This document shows positions 6,934-11,846 of a stretch of 11,846 nucleotides of DNA, piece after piece. Every line of letters starts with the position of its first letter. The stretch's first letter is position 1. The translations under genes and the position numbers were made by a program. Location of the stretch: positions 1 to 11,846 of the forward strand of contig JAVBLF010000067.1 in assembly GCA_031553675.1 (NCBI GenBank), read 5' to 3'. The notes below the pieces were generated by a model that searched no databases, was not told the DNA's origin, and saw only the letters and a program-made list of their open reading frames with translations. This DNA comes from JAVBLF01 sp031553675. Its GTDB lineage: Bacteria > Bacillota > Clostridia > Christensenellales > CALWSW01.

Positions 6934-6981
6934 GCTTGCCAAATAAGTTTTCCAAAAAGTCTATTATTTCTGGACAAACCG

Positions 6982-7009
6982 AGCGCTCGCGATCTTCGCG
7001 GGCGCTTTT
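6982..7009 (+). terminator. Intrinsic terminator of fucI-fucU
   Basis: Arms 6982-6992 and 6996-7006 form an 11-bp GC-rich stem with one G-T pair and a 3-nt loop, followed by T-run 7006-7009. It lies 48 nt after the fucU stop codon and separates the fuc unit from the ABC cassette. Confidence 0.85.
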
Positions 7010-7040
7010 GATCGGCGTTTTGCATATGGGTGGCCGGGCC

Positions 7041-7067
7041 TTGGCAGGTATGATATAATTTTTGGCA
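7041..7067. repeat. Direct TTGGCA repeats around the ABC promoter
   Basis: TTGGCA occurs at 7041-7046 and 7062-7067, 21 bp (two helical turns) apart, one copy on each side of the -10 box. It could be an operator pair. The same hexamer is also found inverted at 6937-6942 (after fucU) and 4355-4360 (upstream of the lipoprotein promoter). Significance is uncertain. Confidence 0.35.
7051..7059 (+). promoter_or_regulatory. Extended -10 promoter of the ABC importer cassette
   Basis: TGATATAAT: exact TATAAT at 7054-7059 with the TG extension. The -35 at 17 bp (7031-7036, TGGCCG) is poor. Predicted start is about 7066; leader about 68 nt. Confidence 0.75.
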
Positions 7068-7133
7068 AGAAGCGATATTGGGGTTCTGCGATTCCACAGT
7101 TTCCCACGATTCGCACGGCGAGGAGGCGAACGC

Positions 7134-8663
7134 ATGCAACACGAAGCGGTGCTCGCGCTGGAAATGCGGGGCATTACGAAGCGCTTCGGCGACTTTACCG
7201 CCAACGATCACATCGACCTCGACGTTCGTAAAGGCGAGGTGCATGCCATCCTGGGCGAAAACGGCGCGGGCAAATCGACGCTGATGAACATTTGCTATGG
7301 CCTGCTCCGGCCGACGGAAGGCCAGGTCCTCGTCGGCGGCCAAGAGGCCGTCATGCGCACGCCCAACGACGCGATCGCGCGCGGCATTGGCATGGTGCAC
7401 CAGCACTTCATGCTCGTGCAGCCGTTCACGGTGCTCGAAAACATCATCCTGGGCGACGAGCCGGTGCGCGGCCTCGATCAGATCGATCGCAAAATGGCGC
7501 GCAAACGCATCGCCGCCATCACCGATAGCTACGGCCTCAAGGTCGACACCGACGAAAAGATCCAGTCGATCACCGTCGGCATGCAGCAGCGCGTCGAGAT
7601 CATCAAGGCACTCTATCGCGGCGCGGAGATCCTCATCCTCGACGAACCGACCGCCGTGCTGACGCCGCAGGAAATTCGGGAATTGGGCGGCATCATCCGC
7701 AGCCTGGCCGACGAGGGCAAGAGCGTCGTCATCATCACCCACAAGCTCCACGAGATCAAGCAAATGGCCGACCGCTGCACGATCATCCGCCGCGGCAAAA
7801 AGGTCGGCTGCGTCGATGTCGCGACGGTGACCGAAGCGCAACTCGCCTCCATGATGGTGGGGCGCGAGGTCGTCATGAAAGTCCCCAAAGGCGGCAGCGA
7901 AGTCGGCGACGAAGCCCTGACGATACGCGGCCTTAAGGTCAAAAACGCCAAGGGCATCCTGGCGGTCGACGGCCTCGACCTGACGCTGCGAAAGGGTGAG
8001 ATCCTCGGCATCGCGGGCGTGGACGGCAACGGCCAGACCGAGCTGATCGAGGCGATCACCGGCCTGCGAGCGATCGAGGGCGGCACAGTGCGGGCGGGCA
8101 ACGCGGACCTCTCCGGCAAAAAACCCCGCCAAGTCATCGACGCGGGCGTAGCGCACATCCCCGAAGACCGGCAAAAGCGCGGCCTCGTGCTCGACTTCAC
8201 CGTCGAGGACAACATGATCGTCGAACGCTTCAGCCGCTCACCCTTCAGCGAACACGGCGTGCTGAAACGCCCGCAAATCACCACCTACAGCGAAAAGCTG
8301 ATCGCCGACTTCGACATTCGCCCGCCCGATCCATCGGCCTACGTGCGATCGCTCTCGGGCGGCAACCAGCAGAAGGTGATCATCGCGCGCGAAGTGGCGG
8401 GCGATCCCGACGTTTTGATCGCGGCCCAACCGACGCGCGGCCTCGACGTCGGCGCGATCGAGTACGTCCACCGCGCCCTCGTCGCCCAGCGCGACGCCGG
8501 ACGGGCAGTGCTCCTGATCTCCTTCGAGCTCGACGAGATCATGAACGTCGCCGACCGCATCGCCGTGATCTTCGAAGGGAAGATCGTCGGCGAGATGGAC
8601 GCGGCCCATGCCGATGAAAACGAGATTGGACTCATGATGGCGGGAGGTGAGAAGCGTGACTGA
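7134..8663 (+). CDS. ABC importer ATPase with two nucleotide-binding domains (sugar/nucleoside type)
   Basis: A 509-residue membrane-associated ATPase that powers an importer. Domain 1 has Walker A GENGAGKST (41-49), a signature-like ITVGMQQRVE (146-155) and Walker B ILILDEP (to 172). Domain 2 has the degenerate Walker A GVDGNGQTE (295-303), signature LSGGNQQ (407-413), and AAQPTRGLD (430-438), where Gln432 replaces the catalytic Glu. This good-plus-degenerate arrangement is normal for the CUT2/RbsA-like and YufO/NupO-like families. With two BPD_transp_2 permeases beside it, the nucleoside (BmpA-partner) branch is favoured over ribose/galactose. ATG at 7134 has AGGAGG 7 nt upstream; the frame extends to a TTG at 7062 without support. 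It overlaps the next gene by 8 nt. Substrate cannot be fixed from sequence. Confidence 0.93.
   Translation: MQHEAVLALEMRGITKRFGDFTANDHIDLDVRKGEVHAILGENGAGKSTLMNICYGLLRPTEGQVLVGGQEAVMRTPNDAIARGIGMVHQHFMLVQPFTVLENIILGDEPVRGLDQIDRKMARKRIAAITDSYGLKVDTDEKIQSITVGMQQRVEIIKALYRGAEILILDEPTAVLTPQEIRELGGIIRSLADEGKSVVIITHKLHEIKQMADRCTIIRRGKKVGCVDVATVTEAQLASMMVGREVVMKVPKGGSEVGDEALTIRGLKVKNAKGILAVDGLDLTLRKGEILGIAGVDGNGQTELIEAITGLRAIEGGTVRAGNADLSGKKPRQVIDAGVAHIPEDRQKRGLVLDFTVEDNMIVERFSRSPFSEHGVLKRPQITTYSEKLIADFDIRPPDPSAYVRSLSGGNQQKVIIAREVAGDPDVLIAAQPTRGLDVGAIEYVHRALVAQRDAGRAVLLISFELDEIMNVADRIAVIFEGKIVGEMDAAHADENEIGLMMAGGEKRD
8642..8650 (+). promoter_or_regulatory. Ribosome binding site fixing the GTG start of permease 1
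   Basis: GGGAGGTGA inside the end of the ATPase gene, 5 nt before GTG at 8656. It rules out the in-frame GTG at 8647, which would overlap this site itself. Confidence 0.8.
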
Positions 8664-9849
8664 GCAAAAGCTGCCAAGCGCGATCAAAAAGCCTCTGTCG
8701 CAGCGCATCGATTGGCGGCAACTCGGCGGCACGCTGTCGATACTTCTCGTCGGCTTCATCGTCGGCGGCATCGTCATGCTGCTGGGCGGCTTCAACCCTG
8801 TCCAAGTCTACGCCAAGCTCTTCGACGGCGTATTCGGCAACGCGAAGAACATCACAAACACGATCATCAAGGCGACGCCCATCATCGGCACCGGCCTCTC
8901 GATCGCGTTTGCCAACCGCTGCGGCCTCTTCAACATCGGCGCGGAAGGGCAGTTCACCATCGGCACCGTCGTCGCGGGACTGCTCGGCTACTTTCTCTTG
9001 AGTCCCGCCGGCGTGCATCCCTTTGTCGTCGTGGTATGCGCCGGGATCGCGGGGGGACTTTGGGGGGCGCTGAGCGGCCTTTTCAAGGCGCGCTTCGGCA
9101 TCAACGAAGTCATCTCGGGCATCATGCTGAACTGGATCGGCATGCACCTGCGCAACATCATCGTCAAGATCCCCGGCTTTGAGCGTGCGCCCAACGCCAA
9201 CGCCACCTTCGCCATCCAAAAGAGCGCCGAGATCGGCGTGCTGGAAGGCTGGCGCGAAAGCGCGTCGGGCAAAGCCGCCATCAAGGGCAGCAAAGTATTG
9301 ACCGACATCTTCAAGACCGACATCAACTGGGGCATCGTCGTCGTGATCTTGCTGGCGATCGCGGTGTGGTTCGTGCTGAACAAGACGACGCTCGGCTACC
9401 GGATCAAGGCCGTCGGCGCCAACCGGCACGCCGCCGAATACGCGGGCATCAGCGTCGAACGGAGTTTCGTGCTGTCGATGTTCATCGCGGGCGCGCTCGC
9501 GGGCATGGCGGGCGGGCTGCTCATCCTGGGCGTGCAGCACAACATCTCCTACCTCGCACTGACCGAGGGCTACGGTTTCAACGGCATCGCCGTCGCGCTG
9601 ATCGGAAATTCCTCGCCGCTGGGGTGCGTATTGAGCGGGCTCTTGCTCTCGGCGCTCATGTTCGGCGGGACGAAAATCCAGGTCGCGCCCATCAACGCCC
9701 CCACCGAGATCATCAACATCATGATCGGCGCGATCATCCTCTTTGCGGGCATGCCGGGCCTCTTCGCCGAGATCCGCCGCCGACGCGCCGCCCGCAAGCC
9801 ATCCGCCCCGACGCCCGCCACGATCGCGAAAGGAGGGGACGAAGCGTGA
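8656..9849 (+). CDS. ABC importer permease 1 (BPD_transp_2, YufP-like)
   Basis: A 397-residue integral membrane protein, one half of the importer channel. Residues 1-24 are a cytoplasmic N-terminus, followed by a strong hydrophobic segment (about 26-45) and several further ones up to about 375. Family marks are NIGAEGQ (93-99) and the cytoplasmic ATPase-contact loop KAVGANRHAAEYAGI (251-265). A polar stretch at about 175-225 is probably an extracytoplasmic or extended loop. The C-terminus (about 376-397) is basic then Ala/Pro-rich. It is longer than permease 2, as in YufP versus YufQ. GTG start at 8656 with a near-perfect ribosome binding site. The start overlaps the ATPase stop by 8 nt and its stop overlaps the next start by 4 nt, so translation of all three is likely coupled. 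Confidence 0.93.
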   Translation: MTEQKLPSAIKKPLSQRIDWRQLGGTLSILLVGFIVGGIVMLLGGFNPVQVYAKLFDGVFGNAKNITNTIIKATPIIGTGLSIAFANRCGLFNIGAEGQFTIGTVVAGLLGYFLLSPAGVHPFVVVVCAGIAGGLWGALSGLFKARFGINEVISGIMLNWIGMHLRNIIVKIPGFERAPNANATFAIQKSAEIGVLEGWRESASGKAAIKGSKVLTDIFKTDINWGIVVVILLAIAVWFVLNKTTLGYRIKAVGANRHAAEYAGISVERSFVLSMFIAGALAGMAGGLLILGVQHNISYLALTEGYGFNGIAVALIGNSSPLGCVLSGLLLSALMFGGTKIQVAPINAPTEIINIMIGAIILFAGMPGLFAEIRRRRAARKPSAPTPATIAKGGDEA

Positions 9850-10772
9850 ACGACATCGCCTTTTTGCTTTCAACCGCCATGGTCTACGGCATGCCCCTGC
9901 TCTACGCAGCTTTGGGTGGCGTCATGAGCGAGAATTCCGGCGTCGTCAACATCGGCCTCGAAGGCATCATGACGCTGGGCGCTTTTGTCGCGGCCTGGGT
10001 GGCCTACGTCGTCGGCAATCCCTGGCTGGCATTTGCCGCGTCGGGGCTGGCCGGTGCGCTTCTCGCCCTCGTGCTCGCGATCGCAGCCGTCTCCTTCCAG
10101 GGCAACCAAACCGTCGTCGGCACAGCGCTCAATTTCATCGGACCGGGCGTCGCCCTCTTTCTGAGCCGCAAAGCCTTCGACGGCGCGGCGCAGACGATCA
10201 ACCTGCTCATGGAGCAGAAAATGCCCCGACCCTTTCGCGGCGTCTTTCCGGAAAACTCCTTCCTCGGCATCCTGCTGAACCAGGATCTCGGCGTCTACCT
10301 CGCCTTCGCGTTGGCATTCGCGATCTGGTTTTTGCTCTACCGCACCCGCACGGGCTTGCGCATCCGCGCTTGCGGCGAACACCCGCACGCAGCGGCCTCG
10401 CTCGGCATCCACGTCAAGCGCACCCGCTACCTCTGTGTGCTGTCGTCGGGCGTCATGGGCGGCTTTGGCGGCGCGATGATGAGCACGGCTGTCGCCAGCA
10501 ACTTTTTCCCCGGCCTGATCTCCGGCCACGGCTTCATCGCGCTCGCCGCGCTGATCTTCGGCCGCTGGAAACCCCAGGGCGCGTTGGGGGCCTGCCTCGT
10601 CTTCGGCTTTGCCAAGGGCCTCACCGTCCTTCTCGGCAGCAAGGCCGTCGCGATCAACTCATCGCTGCTCGCCATGCTCCCCTACGTCGTCACCCTCCTG
10701 ATCCTCATGTTCACGAGCAAAAACTCCGCCGCCCCCGCCGCCGATGGCATTCCGTATCGCGACGCGCAATAG
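9846..10772 (+). CDS. ABC importer permease 2 (BPD_transp_2, YufQ-like)
   Basis: A 308-residue integral membrane protein, the second half of the channel. It is hydrophobic through most of its length, with NIGLEG (35-40) and the ATPase-contact loop RACGEHPHAAASLGI (174-188), both the counterparts of the same motifs in permease 1. The C-terminal tail is Ala/Pro-rich and polar. GTG start at 9846 with AAGGAGGGG 7 nt upstream, in a GTGA overlap with the stop of permease 1. It is the last gene of the cassette. No substrate-binding protein gene follows: the next gene is a secreted Ig-like protein on its own promoter. Confidence 0.93.
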   Translation: MNDIAFLLSTAMVYGMPLLYAALGGVMSENSGVVNIGLEGIMTLGAFVAAWVAYVVGNPWLAFAASGLAGALLALVLAIAAVSFQGNQTVVGTALNFIGPGVALFLSRKAFDGAAQTINLLMEQKMPRPFRGVFPENSFLGILLNQDLGVYLAFALAFAIWFLLYRTRTGLRIRACGEHPHAAASLGIHVKRTRYLCVLSSGVMGGFGGAMMSTAVASNFFPGLISGHGFIALAALIFGRWKPQGALGACLVFGFAKGLTVLLGSKAVAINSSLLAMLPYVVTLLILMFTSKNSAAPAADGIPYRDAQ

Positions 10773-10774
10773 GC

Positions 10775-10803
10775 AGGGCTTGCCCCCGATTGACCGCCCT
10801 TTT
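10775..10803 (+). terminator. Possible weak terminator of the ABC cassette
   Basis: AGGGC (10775-10779) can pair with GCCCT (10796-10800), followed by TTT. The stem is only 5 bp and the loop 16 nt, so it is a weak candidate, listed because it lies directly after the last permease gene. Confidence 0.3.
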
Positions 10804-10879
10804 GCTCGAACTTTGTTGAATACACACGAATGCTAGGCTGTGTTTACAATTTATTTATAAATCGTCCACACGGATGATG

Positions 10880-10885
10880 TATAAT
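10880..10885 (+). promoter_or_regulatory. Probable -10 box for the Ig-like protein gene
   Basis: Exact TATAAT downstream of an A/T-rich tract (10843-10862) that stands out in this GC-rich DNA and could act as an UP-like element. No good -35 box lies at 16-18 bp. Predicted start is about 10892, so the leader would be about 195 nt. Confidence 0.55.
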
Positions 10886-10957
10886 GGGAAGGGTGGAAGA
10901 TTTGGATTTTTCTACGCGCCGAATCGAGCACTGTCTCGGTGGCGGATTTCCCGAATC

Positions 10958-10982
10958 GTGGCCTTTGCTCACAAAGTGCCAC
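10958..10982 (+). other. Strong leader hairpin of the Ig-like gene
   Basis: GTGGCCTTTG (10958-10967) pairs with CAAAG-T-GCCAC (10972-10982): ten pairs, one bulged T, 4-nt loop. A run of six T lies 9 nt later (10992-10997), so it is not a standard terminator. TTCCAG (10984-10989) can instead pair with CTGGAA (11019-11024). Confidence 0.5.
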
Positions 10983-11034
10983 ATTCCAGCCTTTTTTCCC
11001 TCAGGACTCTTTGTTACCCTGGAACCGAGTTTTG

Positions 11035-11065
11035 TGCCGATAACAGTTGAATGCCGATAACCGTT
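11035..11065 (+). repeat. Tandem TGCCGATAACMGTT repeat
   Basis: Copies at 11035-11048 and 11052-11065 match in 13 of 14 bases, period 17 bp. Each holds GCCGATAA, like the -10 element of sigma-28 (motility) promoters, and a small palindrome AACNGTT. No TAAA -35 is found 14-16 bp upstream of either copy. Confidence 0.6.
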
Positions 11066-11087
11066 TTACGTCTAAAGGAGGCCACAC

Positions 11088-11846
11088 ATGCAGTTTCAAA
11101 AGAAGACCACCCGTTGGATCGCCCTCGTCGCCGTCCTGCTTTTGTCGATCACGATCGGCCTGAGCACAGCCGCGTCCGCCGCCGATTCCACCCAGACATT
11201 ACACACATGGTACATCGCTTATGGCGCGACCGATTCCATGACCAACTGGAACACCGCCAGTTACGGCAACATATTGAACGTATCCGGCTCAAACGATGCG
11301 TACTTTACCGTCTCTGGTAACACCCAAAGCAGCGTGACCATCAAAGCCGGCACAACCTCCGGATCGGGTACGATCACGATCATATCGCAAAAAGTGAGCA
11401 CCGGCGACAAAATGACGACGACCATCCCCGTCACCGTCAATGCCACCGGCACCTCCAGCTCTTCGTCCACCTCCAACACCAATACTTCGAACTCGAACAA
11501 CGTCTACCTGAACGTCGGCGGCAGCCATGCCCTCACCGAAACATACCGCAAAGTCACGAACCTGACGAGCAGCAACACAGCGGTTGCCCAGGTTTCGGCC
11601 GCCCCCTTCGGCGATTACAGCACGCTCGTCGTGAGCGGCATGGGCGTCGGCAGCGCGACGATTTCGTTCAACCACACGCCGGAAGGCGGCTCGATCACGA
11701 GCAAGAGCGTCTACGTCACCGTCTCTGCCGCCACCACGTCCGGCTCACAGGCCTCGCTTTCCGGCACGGCCACATCCTCGACCAGCTCCAGCTTCTCGGG
11801 CGCGCTGAACATGGAAGCGGGTCGCTCCTACTCCCTCGGCTCGACC
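11088..11846 (+). CDS. Secreted/surface protein with Ig-like repeats (3' end beyond the window)
   Basis: The first 253 codons of a longer open frame; no stop before the window ends. A signal peptide is clear: basic n-region (KKTTR, 5-9), hydrophobic core (11-25) and ASA|AD cleavage after residue 31. Without a lipobox the protein should be secreted or wall-bound by a part not seen. Two Ser/Thr/Gly/Val-rich beta segments follow, about 36-119 and 139-217. The second has a pattern like bacterial Ig-like (Big) domains: NVYLNVGGS..., SSNTAVAQVS, GVGSATISF, YVTVSA. They are joined by Ser/Thr/Asn linkers (120-138 and about 218-235). ATG at 11088 with AAGGAGG 6 nt upstream. Its promoter is separate from the ABC cassette. 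Whether it is an adhesin, an S-layer-like or a structural surface protein cannot be told. Confidence 0.85.
   Translation, partial: MQFQKKTTRWIALVAVLLLSITIGLSTAASAADSTQTLHTWYIAYGATDSMTNWNTASYGNILNVSGSNDAYFTVSGNTQSSVTIKAGTTSGSGTITIISQKVSTGDKMTTTIPVTVNATGTSSSSSTSNTNTSNSNNVYLNVGGSHALTETYRKVTNLTSSNTAVAQVSAAPFGDYSTLVVSGMGVGSATISFNHTPEGGSITSKSVYVTVSAATTSGSQASLSGTATSSTSSSFSGALNMEAGRSYSLGST

Larger units (their letters stand above)
10773..11087. other. Non-coding region before the Ig-like gene
   Basis: This 315-bp stretch has no convincing gene. It holds a weak terminator candidate (10775-10803), an A/T-rich tract with the palindrome ATTTATAAAT (10853-10862), a -10 box (10880-10885), a leader of about 195 nt with hairpins, a 17-bp-period repeat (11035-11065) and a ribosome binding site AAGGAGG (11075-11081). 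No known riboswitch was recognised by eye. Confidence 0.7.

Noticed and set aside
4438..6942. An 834-codon open frame on the minus strand, antisense to fucI and fucU
   Set aside because: It lies across two clearly recognised genes and their spacer, has no ribosome binding site or recognisable domain, and is a common by-product of GC-rich codon use on the opposite strand.
7079..7106. Possible hairpin in the leader of the ABC cassette
   Set aside because: Pairing is short and broken by a large internal loop, so there is no reason to prefer it over chance.
6894..8174. A 426-codon minus-strand frame across the fuc terminator and the ABC ATPase gene
   Set aside because: It crosses a terminator and promoter and is antisense to a firmly identified ATPase; its composition is that of a mirror frame.
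7134..8663. Degenerate second Walker A and Gln in place of the catalytic Glu in the ATPase
   Set aside because: This is the usual state of the second domain in RbsA/YufO-like ATPases, not damage.
1..11846. CRISPR arrays, tRNA or rRNA genes, insertion sequences, phage genes or attachment sites
   Set aside because: Looked for on both strands; no regularly spaced repeats, tRNA-like cloverleaf, transposase or integrase sequence was seen.

Overview
The window is GC-rich bacterial DNA. It is densely coded, with strong GGAGG-type ribosome binding sites, sigma-A-type promoters with exact TATAAT -10 boxes, lipobox lipoproteins, a DUF2156 protein and an Eis-like acetyltransferase. Together these suggest a high-GC member of the Bacillota, probably Clostridia (possibly a Christensenellales-like or Oscillospirales-like gut lineage). 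This placement is inferred from gene content and style, not from a marker gene.

The left third (62-4262) is a minus-strand unit, read right to left. It holds two related secreted lipoproteins (4262-3183 and 3167-2199), a soluble DUF2156 / LPG-synthase C-domain protein (2101-1178) and a GNAT acetyltransferase of the Eis type (1159-62, TTG start). It ends in a strong intrinsic terminator at 16-53. One promoter lies ahead of the first lipoprotein gene. A second, internal promoter lies ahead of the DUF2156 gene, and a perfect palindrome sits at its predicted transcription start.

A 289-bp divergent intergenic region (4263-4551) carries the lipoprotein promoter and, on the plus strand, an extended -10 promoter for fucI. 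The fuc unit is L-fucose isomerase (4552-6384) and the L-fucose mutarotase FucU (6487-6933). They are separated by 102 bp that can fold into three consecutive hairpins, the last of which buries the fucU ribosome binding site. A terminator follows at 6982-7009. No fuculokinase, aldolase or fucosidase gene is visible.

A separate promoter (about 7054-7059) then drives a tightly coupled three-gene ABC importer cassette: a duplicated ATPase (7134-8663) and two BPD_transp_2 permeases (8656-9849 and 9846-10772), with start/stop overlaps of 8 and 4 nt. It resembles the nucleoside (YufO/YufP/YufQ, BmpA-partner) branch of the CUT2-like importers. No substrate-binding protein gene lies beside it.

The right edge (10773-11846) has a 315-bp non-coding leader with a promoter, foldable elements and a 17-bp-period repeat. 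It is followed by the first 253 codons of a secreted or surface protein with Ig-like repeats and Ser/Thr linkers, which runs off the window. The window reads as ordinary housekeeping and accessory genes of a gut-type Clostridium relative. The least explained parts are the paralogous lipoproteins and the structured non-coding segments.
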